Below are positions 1-8,548 of a stretch of DNA of 64,000 nucleotides, in pieces. Source of the stretch: CAWCDJ01 sp963778675 (lineage in GTDB: Bacteria; Acidobacteriota; Terriglobia; Bryobacterales; Bryobacteraceae); contig CAVZVI010000009.1 in NCBI GenBank assembly GCA_963778675.1, positions 62,001-126,000 of the forward strand, given 5' to 3'. The position numbers and the translations under genes are program-made. Position 1 is the stretch's first letter, and each line of letters begins with the position of its first letter. The notes under the pieces are model-generated. The model was not told the DNA's origin. It made no database searches and was given only the letters and a program-made list of their open reading frames with translations.

Positions 1-2
1 GA

Positions 3-263
3 GTCCGCAGCATGGATTCCAGCGGGCTCGGGGTGCTGATCGGGCTCTACGTATCGTTCGAGCAGTCTTCACGGCGCCTGCTTCTGGCGGGGCTGAACGA
101 CCGCATCTGGGGCCTGTTCCGGGTGTGCAAAATCGAAGACGTCTTCACGCGCTATAGCACGGTGGCTGAGGCGGAGAAGGCAGTAGCGATGGCGGCCGGA
201 ACCGCGGAGGGACAGGATCTGGACTCTGTTCCGAATTCTGAGCCACAGCCTACGCAGGGTTAG
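3..263 (+). CDS. STAS-domain anti-sigma factor antagonist, C-terminal part (runs off left edge)
   Basis: The frame is open from the left edge and reads V-R-S-M-D-S-S-G-L-G, the conserved phospho-serine loop of STAS domains (SpoIIAA/RsbV type). In that family a partner kinase phosphorylates the second Ser of DSSGLG to control binding to an anti-sigma factor. About 45 residues of domain follow, including a G-L-N-D-R-I-W-G-L-F segment and F-T-R-Y typical of the last STAS helix. A low-complexity acidic/polar tail comes next and ends at a TAG stop. The ATG at 12 lies inside the conserved motif, so it is not the real start; the true N-terminus is outside the window. Partner genes cannot be seen. 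Confidence 0.75.
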   Translation, partial: VRSMDSSGLGVLIGLYVSFEQSSRRLLLAGLNDRIWGLFRVCKIEDVFTRYSTVAEAEKAVAMAAGTAEGQDLDSVPNSEPQPTQG

Positions 264-745
264 TTGGGCCGTAAAGGGTACGTGCGCTTGCACGCGAGGA
301 GCACGTCCGACCACAGGTAACGTATAGACTCGACCGGGAACCAGCCGGTACCCGCCGCGTATCTGGTTGCCCAGGGCAGACCTTAATGGGCTGCCTGCCC
401 GGCTACTCGGAACTTCGATCCCAAAGCTCGTGCGGTTCCGCGCCGAATCCGCGAATCGCGTGATCGAGGTAATTCCGAATTCTCGAACTACGATGATGGA
501 AATCAGATCCCAGAGTCTCTTTTAAGAGCTCCGGCCACAGCGCCAACGAATGGGCCGCGTTGCCCGCCTCCGGCGGCTTCCCTCCGATCCTGAAGGCCTG
601 GCTCTTGCGAACCCTTGCGCGATGACTGTCCCTTTCCATCGATAACGCTATCCGGCCTGAAATAAGTCGCACTCGGCCGACGTGATCCTGCAGTTTAGGC
701 GCTGGAAGGCGGTAGGAGCCGGGCACCTCCGGCCCGCCGCCCAAC
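264..745. other. non-coding stretch between STAS gene and permease gene
   Basis: This 480-base gap separates the rightward STAS gene from the end of the leftward permease gene. I see no convincing gene, tRNA or clear terminator hairpin. A 113-codon open frame on the minus strand has no recognisable motif and overlaps the permease tail, so I did not call it. Confidence 0.4.
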
Positions 746-3217
746 CTACTCCGCTCTTAGCGCGGTCGCCGGGTCCACGGCCGTCGCGCGATGCGCGGGC
801 AGGTAGCTCGCCAGCAGCGTCGCCGCAGTAAGCACTAACCCCACCGCCGCGTAAGTCATCGGATCCATTGACGCGACTCCGAACAAGAGTGACGACATCC
901 AACCCGTCAGCGCCGCCGCCGCCGGGAACCCGATTGCCAGGCCGGTGCCGGCCAGCACCGCTCCATGCCGCACGAACATCCCACGGACCGTCCCGACCTC
1001 CGCGCCCAGCGCTACGCGGATGCCGATCTCCCGCGTGCGCTGCGCCACCGAGTAGGAGATCACAGCATAAATCCCCACCAGCGCCAGCAGTAGCGCCATC
1101 GCGCTCGCGATTCCCAGCATGATCATGGTGAACGAGGTCCGTGCCATCGAGCGGTCGATCACATTCTGCATGGTGCTCACCTCCGTCACCGGCAGCGTCG
1201 CATCCACCGCCCGCACCGCCTGGCGCACTTCCGCAAGCAGGGACGGCGTTGCCGCCCGCGAGCTGCGCACCGCGTAAGTGAACGAGCCGCGGATGGCGGG
1301 GAACGCGTCGCCCCACATGTATTCGTTGATCATCGGCCAGTACACGATCTGGGGTTTTGGCTTGTCTATGCCGCTGGCATGCTCCCCACCCACCACTCCC
1401 ACGATCTCCCGCCAGTCCGCTTGCGGTGAATTGCGGATGCGTTTGCCCAGCGCCGCGGCCGGGCTCTTCCAGTACTGCCGCGCGAAGTTCTCCGACACCA
1501 GCGCGACCTTCCGCCTTTGCTCGATCTCCTGCCACGTGATGTCGCGCCCCGCCAGGATCCGGTTGCCCGCGGCCGTAAAGTAGCCCGGCGAGACGAACCG
1601 GTACAAGCGCAGGGCCGGCAGCTGGCCCGGCGGGGTCGGAAACTCCTCCACCAGAATCGGATCGTGCTCCCCGCTGTCGCTCAGGTTCATTTCCGACGCC
1701 GCGGCTGCGTGCGTCACGCCTGGAAGCTGTCGGATCCGTTCCAGGATCCGCTGGTGCGTGCGCGCGATCTGGTCGGCTGTCACACCCTTCGGCATCGGCG
1801 TCGGAATGCGGAACGTGAGAAGCTCGCTCGGCCGGGTGAATCCCGTATCGATGTGCCGCAGCGCCTGAAACGTCCGCAGCATCAACCCGGCGCTGACCAG
1901 CAGTACCAGCGCCAGGGCGATTTGCGCCACAGCCAGAACGTTGCGCGCGCGGCGGCGCCCCCTGGCGTCGCTCAGCGCCCGCCCGCCCTCCCGCAGCGCG
2001 GTGCCGAGGCTGATGTGGCCGAGCTTGAACGCCGGAACCGAGCCGAACAGCGCCCCGGCGGCAATCGAGACCAGGAGCGTAAACACCACCGATCTGGGGC
2101 CGATGCCGATGCTCCCCAGGCGCGGCAGGTTCGCCGGAGCGAGCGCCACCAGCAGCCGCAGCCCGGCATACGCCAGCCCGATTCCCAGCGCGCCGCCGGC
2201 GATCGCCAGGGTGATCGATTCGGCAAGCAGTCCACGCGCCAGGCGCCCCCAGCCGGCCCCCAGCGCCGCCCGCACGGTGAGCTCCTGCTGCCTGGCTTCC
2301 GCCCGGACCAGAAAGAGGTTGGCCACGTTGGCGCACGCAATTAGCAGCACGATCCCGACCGTCCCCATAAGCAGCCATAGCACCTTGCCGATGTCCCCCA
2401 CCACGTCTTGCTGCAGCGGGTGGACATCGGCCCCCATGCCCGTGCTCTCGAACATCGCGCGCGTGAAGCCCGCCGGGAACGGATAACGGTCCATCACCAT
2501 CGGGATCATGCGCGTCACGTCGGCATTGGCCTGCGCCATAGTCACCCCGGGCTTCAGCCGCGCCAGGCCCTGAAAGCTGAAATTGCCGACGAACAGCTTG
2601 GAGCGGTCGAACCGCATGGGGAGAACGAGGTCCGCGTTGAGATCGAGGAACCGGAATCCCTGCGGCATCACTCCGACGATCTCATGCGCCTTGCTGTCCA
2701 CCACCAGCCGACGGCCGATGGCGCCGGGATCGCCGCCGAAATGCCGCTGCCAATACCCGTAGCTCAGAATCGCCACGTCCGGGCTGTCGACCTCGTCGTC
2801 CTTGGCGCCAAAGATCCGCCCGGCGGCCGGCCGCACGCGCAGGATCGGGAACATGCCGGAGGTGACGTGCAGAGCATCCACCCGCTCCGGATCGCCTTGC
2901 CCGGTCACGTTAACGGCGCCGTCGTCCCACATGGCGATCTCTTCGAAGACCCGGTTTTCCTGGCGGTAAGTGAAATGCGATGACGGAGAGGTGTTCAACT
3001 TCGGAATGCCGATGCCGGGCGCCTTGTGCCAGACGCCCACCAGCCGCTCCGGCTCCGGATACGGCAGGCTTTTCAGCAGCACCGCGTCGATCACACTGAA
3101 AATCGCTGTGTTCGTGCCAATCGCAATCGCCAGCGTCAGGACCGTGACCGCCGTGAACATGGGCGCGCGGCCGAGCCGCCGCGCGCCGAGCCGGAACCGC
3201 GCCGCCAGGGTGAGCAT
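746..3217 (-). CDS. ABC transporter permease, MacB/FtsX type (acidobacterial orphan permease, ADOP)
   Basis: The protein is about 820 residues. It has an N-terminal transmembrane helix in the typical context F-T-A-V-T-V-L-T-L-A-I-A-I-G-T-N-T-A-I-F-S, a MacB-like periplasmic domain (roughly 50-230), three FtsX helices (about 280-430), a second periplasmic domain, and a second FtsX block at the C-terminus. This duplicated layout is that of ADOP permeases, abundant in Acidobacteria and usually without a neighbouring ATPase, as here. The role is inferred as efflux or lipoprotein/peptide handling in the inner membrane; the substrate is unknown. I chose the ATG at 3217 because family members start close to the first helix. 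The frame can be extended to a TTG at 3298, but neither start has a good ribosome binding site. Confidence 0.88.
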   Translation of the reverse strand: MLTLAARFRLGARRLGRAPMFTAVTVLTLAIAIGTNTAIFSVIDAVLLKSLPYPEPERLVGVWHKAPGIGIPKLNTSPSSHFTYRQENRVFEEIAMWDDGAVNVTGQGDPERVDALHVTSGMFPILRVRPAAGRIFGAKDDEVDSPDVAILSYGYWQRHFGGDPGAIGRRLVVDSKAHEIVGVMPQGFRFLDLNADLVLPMRFDRSKLFVGNFSFQGLARLKPGVTMAQANADVTRMIPMVMDRYPFPAGFTRAMFESTGMGADVHPLQQDVVGDIGKVLWLLMGTVGIVLLIACANVANLFLVRAEARQQELTVRAALGAGWGRLARGLLAESITLAIAGGALGIGLAYAGLRLLVALAPANLPRLGSIGIGPRSVVFTLLVSIAAGALFGSVPAFKLGHISLGTALREGGRALSDARGRRRARNVLAVAQIALALVLLVSAGLMLRTFQALRHIDTGFTRPSELLTFRIPTPMPKGVTADQIARTHQRILERIRQLPGVTHAAAASEMNLSDSGEHDPILVEEFPTPPGQLPALRLYRFVSPGYFTAAGNRILAGRDITWQEIEQRRKVALVSENFARQYWKSPAAALGKRIRNSPQADWREIVGVVGGEHASGIDKPKPQIVYWPMINEYMWGDAFPAIRGSFTYAVRSSRAATPSLLAEVRQAVRAVDATLPVTEVSTMQNVIDRSMARTSFTMIMLGIASAMALLLALVGIYAVISYSVAQRTREIGIRVALGAEVGTVRGMFVRHGAVLAGTGLAIGFPAAAALTGWMSSLLFGVASMDPMTYAAVGLVLTAATLLASYLPAHRATAVDPATALRAE

Positions 3218-3523
3218 ACTTGGAATACGATCGAGCGCCGCTTTTGTTCCCTTCGAGAGCCACTCGTGCGGCGCCTCCGGCGCGGCCAAAGCGTCCAATT
3301 ACGCGAAAAGGTACTGGCTCCGGATGGTCAAATGCTTCTTAACGTCCCTGCAGTTCTCAACTTCCTGTTTGCCGATGATCCTCCGATCCAGCCGACTGCG
3401 AGGACCCTGGACTCGAACTGGGCCGCTGTGGTCGATTAGCGCGGGCGATCCTTGCCGAACGAGAACTGGCGTAAGATGATTTCAGCCGCTTACCACCAGT
3501 TCAACTGAATGTGCGACGCCCTC

Positions 3524-3557
3524 ATCGGCTCAAGAAATGAGCCAGAGGAGAGCCGAT
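3524..3557. repeat. inverted repeat upstream of the glycosidase pair
   Basis: ATCGGCTC (3524-3531) and GAGCCGAT (3550-3557) are perfect inverted copies around an 18-base loop. The arms extend to 11 bp with one mismatch. The element sits 58 bases before the ATG at 3615, so it could be a leader hairpin or an operator. No T-run follows, so it is not a classical terminator. Confidence 0.4.
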
Positions 3558-3614
3558 CAGCAACTGGGGCTGGAACGAGCCACCACGATTCCGCCCCAAT
3601 GCACAGGAGCGCAT

Positions 3615-5876
3615 ATGAAAACGTCCGCAGCTTTTTTGTTCGCCGGCTTTACCGGGATCATACTGAACGCCCAGCCGGTATTCTATGACAGCAAGGCTCC
3701 CCAGGTCTCCTTCGCCGCGTCCGAGATTCGTCATGCGTTCGCGCCCAATGCACCCTCCGGCGACCGCGCCATCCGCGACCTTGCTTCCGACACCAGCGCG
3801 GTGCGCTTCGTCATTGCCGGAGACGCGGCCGAGTCCAAAGCGCTCGCCCAACGGCTCGGAATCGTTCCTCTGAAGAATGCCGGTCCGCAGTCTTATGCCA
3901 TCCGGCGACAAGAGCAGCGTGGGCGGCTGACAATTGCGGTTCTCGGCGCCGATCCCTCGGGAGCCATGTATGGCGGGCTCGACCTGGCGGAAGCGATCCG
4001 CCTGGGGACCATCAAGGAGACGCGGGATTCGGATCACTCGCCCCACATTGTCCAACGCGGCATCAAGTTCAATATTCCGTTGGACCGCCGCACCCCGTCC
4101 TACTCCGATACCAGCGATTCCGGGCAAGCCAATATTCCAGAAATGTGGAGTATGGAATTCTGGCACACCATGCTCGACGAGATGGCGCGGCACCGCTTCA
4201 ATGAGATTTCCCTCTGGAATCTCCACCCCTTTCCGTCGATCGTGAAAGTACCGGAGTATCCAGACATCGCGCTGAACGACGTGTGGGGCAACCGCGAGCC
4301 GTTCGATCTCAAATTCAATATGAACAGCAACGCCATGTCTCAGGCTTTTCAGTTAGGTAATGTGGCCATCGTGAAGCGCATGACCATTGACGACAAGATC
4401 CGTTTCTGGCGCGAGGTCATGCAGTATGCGAAGGACCGCGGCATCGACGTCTACTGGTACACCTGGAACATCTTCGTGTGGGGCACGGAGGGCAAACACA
4501 ATATTACGGAGGACGGAAATAATCCGGAGACGATTGCTTATTTTCGTGCCAGCGTTCGTGAGACGGTCAAAACGTATCCGCTCCTGGCCGGCATCGGCAT
4601 CACCGCCGGCGAGAACATGACCAGCAAACAGGGCACGTTCGATCACGAGGAGTGGTTGTGGCGGACATACGGGGAAGGCATCCGCGATGCGCTCAAAGAG
4701 CAACCCGGCCGCCGGTTCCGGCTGATCCATCGCTATCATCAGACATCGCAGTCCAAGTCGATCGAAGCATTCAAGGACTATCCCGGGCCCTTCGACTTCA
4801 GCTTCAAATACTCGGTAGCGCACATGTATTCCGAGCCCAATCCGCCGTTCATCGCGCCCGTGCTGGAGGAGATGCCGAAGAACCTCCGCACCTGGCTTGA
4901 GGTCCGAAACGACGATATCTACAGCTTTCGCTGGGGCGATCCGGACTATGCCAGGGCCTACGTGAAGAACATCCCCGGCCCGGACCGCGTGGCCGGTTTC
5001 AACATGGGACCTGACGGTTACACGTGGGGCCGCGAATTCATCGACAAAGAGCCGGAAACGCCGCGACAACTCGTCATCCAGAAGCAGTGGTACAGCTTCG
5101 CATTGTGGGGCCGGTTGAGCTATGACCCCGATTTGCCCGATTCACTGTTTGAGCGGATGTTGGCGGTTCGCTTTCCGGGCGTCCCAGCGCCCAAACTCTA
5201 TGCGGCGCTTGCCAATGCTTCCAAGACCATGTCTCAGATAACCCGGTTCTTCTGGCGCGACCTCGATTTCAAGTGGTTTCCGGAAGCCAATATCCAAAAA
5301 GGGAATGGCACCGGATTCTTTTCGGTTGCCGATTTCATTAACGGCCAAACCATGCCTGGAAGCGGCATCCTCAACGTTCGCCAGTGGCGGGCTCGGTTGC
5401 TTAAGCGAGACAAGATGGAAGGCATCACGCCGCTTCAGGTGGCCGAAGAGTTGAAGAGGGATGCCGCCGCGGCGCATCGCGCCATTGAGGGACTTCGGCC
5501 TCTTCCCAGCAAAAGCAGGGAATTCCGCCTGACCTTGGGAGATGCGGAGGCGATGGCCGATCTCGGCGACTACTATAGTGAGAAGATTCTCGCGGCTGCC
5601 GATCTCGCCATGTTTGACGCCGATCCCAAGCCGGAACACCAGGCGGCTGCAATCCGGCATCTGGAAGCTGCCTTAACGCACTGGAAGGCCTATGCCGACG
5701 TCGCAACCAGCCAGTATATGCCGCAATATCTCGGCCGTCTCAATCGGCTTGTGGATCTGAACGCCCTGACCGCATCCGCGGCAGCCGACATCGGCGTGGC
5801 GAAGGATTGGCGTCCCGGCACGATCACCGATGACGGCGAGGGTCCCGTCAAAGGGGACACGAATTTCCGGAAATGA
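3615..5876 (+). CDS. secreted glycoside hydrolase-like protein, alpha-glucuronidase/GH20-type N-domain (unassigned family)
   Basis: The protein is 754 residues with a Sec signal peptide (first 20 residues, cleavage near I-L-N-A-Q-P). Residues about 20-140 form an alpha/beta domain like those preceding GH20 and GH67 barrels (A-S-E-I-R-H-A-F; G-A-M-Y-G-G-L-D-L-A-E-A). A long TIM-barrel-like region follows (R-G-I-K-F-N; F-N-E-I-S-L-W-N; D-V-Y-W-Y-T-W-N-I-F), then a helical C-terminal region. It probably acts on a uronic-acid- or xylan-derived substrate, inferred from fold resemblance and the hemicellulase neighbourhood; I cannot assign a CAZy family. I chose the ATG at 3615 over an in-frame ATG at 3537 because AGGAG precedes it at good spacing and it exposes the signal peptide. 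The next gene begins just after its stop and is a distant relative. Confidence 0.7.
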   Translation: MKTSAAFLFAGFTGIILNAQPVFYDSKAPQVSFAASEIRHAFAPNAPSGDRAIRDLASDTSAVRFVIAGDAAESKALAQRLGIVPLKNAGPQSYAIRRQEQRGRLTIAVLGADPSGAMYGGLDLAEAIRLGTIKETRDSDHSPHIVQRGIKFNIPLDRRTPSYSDTSDSGQANIPEMWSMEFWHTMLDEMARHRFNEISLWNLHPFPSIVKVPEYPDIALNDVWGNREPFDLKFNMNSNAMSQAFQLGNVAIVKRMTIDDKIRFWREVMQYAKDRGIDVYWYTWNIFVWGTEGKHNITEDGNNPETIAYFRASVRETVKTYPLLAGIGITAGENMTSKQGTFDHEEWLWRTYGEGIRDALKEQPGRRFRLIHRYHQTSQSKSIEAFKDYPGPFDFSFKYSVAHMYSEPNPPFIAPVLEEMPKNLRTWLEVRNDDIYSFRWGDPDYARAYVKNIPGPDRVAGFNMGPDGYTWGREFIDKEPETPRQLVIQKQWYSFALWGRLSYDPDLPDSLFERMLAVRFPGVPAPKLYAALANASKTMSQITRFFWRDLDFKWFPEANIQKGNGTGFFSVADFINGQTMPGSGILNVRQWRARLLKRDKMEGITPLQVAEELKRDAAAAHRAIEGLRPLPSKSREFRLTLGDAEAMADLGDYYSEKILAAADLAMFDADPKPEHQAAAIRHLEAALTHWKAYADVATSQYMPQYLGRLNRLVDLNALTASAAADIGVAKDWRPGTITDDGEGPVKGDTNFRK

Positions 5877-5893
5877 GAGTCCTGGATAGTGCT

Positions 5894-8542
5894 ATGAACA
5901 AAACCCCGAGACGGAGTTTTCTGAAGCATGCCGGCCAGGCAACGGCGGCCGGTTGGCTGGCCGGCGGACTTGCGGCAGCATCCACGCGAATCGCGATCAT
6001 TCGAGAAGACTCAGACAAACCGCCGTCAGCGATCCCTGTCGGGTGGGCGATCGGCCAACTGCGCCACGCTCTGGAAGGCAAAGGCGCCACATGCGCGGTC
6101 GTTGCGTCCAGGGCGCAGGCGGGGGAGTTTCAGGCAGCCGTAATCGTTGGCGGGCAGGAGACGGATCTGCCCAAAGAGGCCTTCCGGCTCGCACCCGGCA
6201 AGCAGAACGGAAAGCCAGCCGTCCGTGCGTCCGCTTCCGAAACTCGCGGTCTCGTCTACGCCCTTACGGAACTGGCCGACCGGGTGGAACATAGCGGCGA
6301 TCCGGTGGCGGCGCTGACGCTCGCAGGCCCCATCCAGGAGAAACCTGCGAACGAGATCCGCAGTATCGCGAAGGCGTTCGTCAGCGAGGTCGAGGACAAG
6401 AGCTGGTTCTACGATCGGGACTACTGGCGGGACTACCTTTCGGCTCTGGTAACGAATCGCTTCAATCGCTTCAGCCTGGCTTTCGGTTGGGGCTACGATT
6501 TCCCGCGAGGCGTGGTCGGCGATTACCTCCACTTTCCATATCCCTACCTGCTCGACGTTCCGGGATACAAAGTCCGCGCCGTGCCGCTCCAAGAGGGTGA
6601 GCGTGAGCGCAACCTGGAGGCGCTCCGATTCATCATCGAGCAAGCGACGGCGTGCGGGCTGGATTTTCAACTTGCTTTGTGGACCCATGCCTATCAGTGG
6701 ACCGACAGCCCGCGCGCCCAGCATCGCATCGAAGGACTCACGCCGGAGACGCACGCTGCGTACTGCCGCGACGCTCTCGCGCTGCTGCTGAAAACCTGCC
6801 CCGGAATTCAAGGGCTCACCATGCGCGTACACGGCGAGAGCGGTATTCCGGAAGGTAGCTACGATTTCTGGCGAACCGTATTTCAGGGGATCGTTCGCGC
6901 GGGGCGGCCCATCGAGATCGACATGCATGCCAAGGGGATCGATCAGAAGATGATCGACGTGGCCATGGAGACCGGCATGCCGGTCAAAATCTCACCGAAA
7001 TACTGGGCCGAGCACCAGGGGATGGGATACCACCAGGCAGCCATCCGGGAATTGGAAATGCCGCGCCCGGGGGAACGAGTGGACGGGATCTTCAGTCTGT
7101 CCAACGGTTCCCGCCGTTTCCTCCGCTATGGCTACGGCGATCTGTTCCAGCGGGGGCACCGCTATGGTGTGCTCTTCCGCATGTGGGCCGGCACGCAGCG
7201 CATGCTGCTCTGGGGCGACCCGGCCGCCGCCGCGGCGTATGGCCATGCATCGCATTTCTGCGGAGCATCCGGAGTAGAGCTCTGCGAGCCTCTTTTCTTC
7301 AAAGGACGTCAAGGCACCGGCCGGCCGGGAGGCCGCTGCGGCTACGCAGACGCGTCGCTGAACCCGACCGGCGGCGACTGGCGCAAATACGAATACAGTT
7401 ACCGCGTCTGGGGACGGTTGCTCTACAACCCGAATGCGGACCCGGACCAGTGGCGGCGCTATTTGCGCTCCACCTTCGAACGTGCCGCCGCACCGGCCGA
7501 AACGGCTCTCGCCAACGCGAGCCGCGTGCTGCCTCTGCTGACTACCGCGCATCAGCCCTCCGCCTCGAATCTGGGCTACTGGGTCGAGGTGCCCGCCAAT
7601 ATGCCCATGATGGAAGGCGGCGCCCCGGTGCCCTACGGCGACACACCGGCGCCGAAGCGGTTCGGTACCGTGAGCCCACTCGATCCGGAGATGTTTTCCT
7701 CCGTCGAAGAACACGCTGCCGAGCTGCTGGGCGGGAGTACCAGCGGCAAGTACTCGCCCATCGAAGTTGCGCAATTCTTCGAGGACTCGTGCGACAAGGC
7801 CGCGCAGGCCCTGGAAGCGGCGGCCGGCGCCGTGCCGTCGCGCCGCGATCCGGCTTTCCGCCGCTGGGAAGAAGATGTCCTGATTCAAGTGGCCCTCGGA
7901 CGTTTCTATGCGGACAAACTCCGCGCCGGCGTGCTCTTTGATCTGTATCGCCGGACCGGCAATGAGTCCGCGCACCAGCGCGCGGTTACCGCTTACCGTC
8001 GGGCCCGAGGGACCTGGGCGGCAATGGCCGAACGCGCTCGCGGCGTATACGTGGCGGATCTGACCTACGGCGACGCTCCGGTGCGGCGCGGCCATTGGAT
8101 AGACCGCCTGCCTGCCATCGATCAGGATCTGGCGGCGGTCGAGAGCGCCCGGTTCGATGCCACGCCGGAACTACAGGAGCGCCTGAAAGAGGCGATGGAG
8201 CGCGCTTCAGGCCGTCCGTCCCGACCATCTTTCTCGTGCACTCACACTCCTGTCGCCAGCTATCAGCCCGGCAAGCCAGTGCCGGTCGCGGTGCGCGTGC
8301 ATGGCACTCCAACGGCGGTTACCCTGCGATATCGCCAGGTGAATCAGGCCGAGCGGTGGCAGTCGATTGGCATGCAGCCGGACGGGCAGGTTTATCGAGC
8401 CGCAATACCGGCCGCTTATGCCGAGTCGCCGTTTGCTCTCCAGTACTATTTCCGCCTGCGGCAAGGACCTGCGGCAGCCTTGTACCCCGGTTTCAACGAG
8501 GTGTTTGCCAACCAGCCGTATTTCGTTATCGCGCGGGGATGA
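5894..8542 (+). CDS. Tat-exported glycoside hydrolase-like protein, relative of the preceding gene
   Basis: The protein is 882 residues. It starts with a twin-arginine signal (R-R-S-F-L-K followed by a hydrophobic Ala/Gly stretch), which supports the ATG at 5894 rather than the in-frame ATG at 5873 that overlaps the upstream stop. An alpha/beta N-domain (Q-L-R-H-A-L-E; E-T-R-G-L-V-Y-A-L-T-E-L-A-D) precedes a barrel-like region with N-R-F-N-R-F-S-L-A-F-G-W-G-Y and F-Q-L-A-L-W-T-H-A-Y. The architecture is similar to its upstream neighbour, but the similarity is weak. A beta-sandwich-like tail follows from about residue 780. Tat export suggests folding or cofactor loading before export. Function is inferred as a polysaccharide-active enzyme and the substrate is unknown. 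It is translationally coupled with the gene at 3615 and convergent with the GH3 gene, with a 6-base gap. Confidence 0.65.
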   Translation: MNKTPRRSFLKHAGQATAAGWLAGGLAAASTRIAIIREDSDKPPSAIPVGWAIGQLRHALEGKGATCAVVASRAQAGEFQAAVIVGGQETDLPKEAFRLAPGKQNGKPAVRASASETRGLVYALTELADRVEHSGDPVAALTLAGPIQEKPANEIRSIAKAFVSEVEDKSWFYDRDYWRDYLSALVTNRFNRFSLAFGWGYDFPRGVVGDYLHFPYPYLLDVPGYKVRAVPLQEGERERNLEALRFIIEQATACGLDFQLALWTHAYQWTDSPRAQHRIEGLTPETHAAYCRDALALLLKTCPGIQGLTMRVHGESGIPEGSYDFWRTVFQGIVRAGRPIEIDMHAKGIDQKMIDVAMETGMPVKISPKYWAEHQGMGYHQAAIRELEMPRPGERVDGIFSLSNGSRRFLRYGYGDLFQRGHRYGVLFRMWAGTQRMLLWGDPAAAAAYGHASHFCGASGVELCEPLFFKGRQGTGRPGGRCGYADASLNPTGGDWRKYEYSYRVWGRLLYNPNADPDQWRRYLRSTFERAAAPAETALANASRVLPLLTTAHQPSASNLGYWVEVPANMPMMEGGAPVPYGDTPAPKRFGTVSPLDPEMFSSVEEHAAELLGGSTSGKYSPIEVAQFFEDSCDKAAQALEAAAGAVPSRRDPAFRRWEEDVLIQVALGRFYADKLRAGVLFDLYRRTGNESAHQRAVTAYRRARGTWAAMAERARGVYVADLTYGDAPVRRGHWIDRLPAIDQDLAAVESARFDATPELQERLKEAMERASGRPSRPSFSCTHTPVASYQPGKPVPVAVRVHGTPTAVTLRYRQVNQAERWQSIGMQPDGQVYRAAIPAAYAESPFALQYYFRLRQGPAAALYPGFNEVFANQPYFVIARG

Positions 8543-8548
8543 TGGAGC

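Noticed and set aside
648..2378. 576-codon open frame on the minus strand overlapping the permease gene
   Set aside because: It has Ala/Gly/Arg-rich shadow composition and no motif; the overlapping frame encodes an unmistakable MacB/FtsX permease.
3400..3480. tRNA-like T-loop sequence (CTGGACTCGAACTGGG) in the gap before the glycosidase gene
   Set aside because: The T-stem does not pair properly and no matching acceptor or D arm lies at the right distance on either strand.
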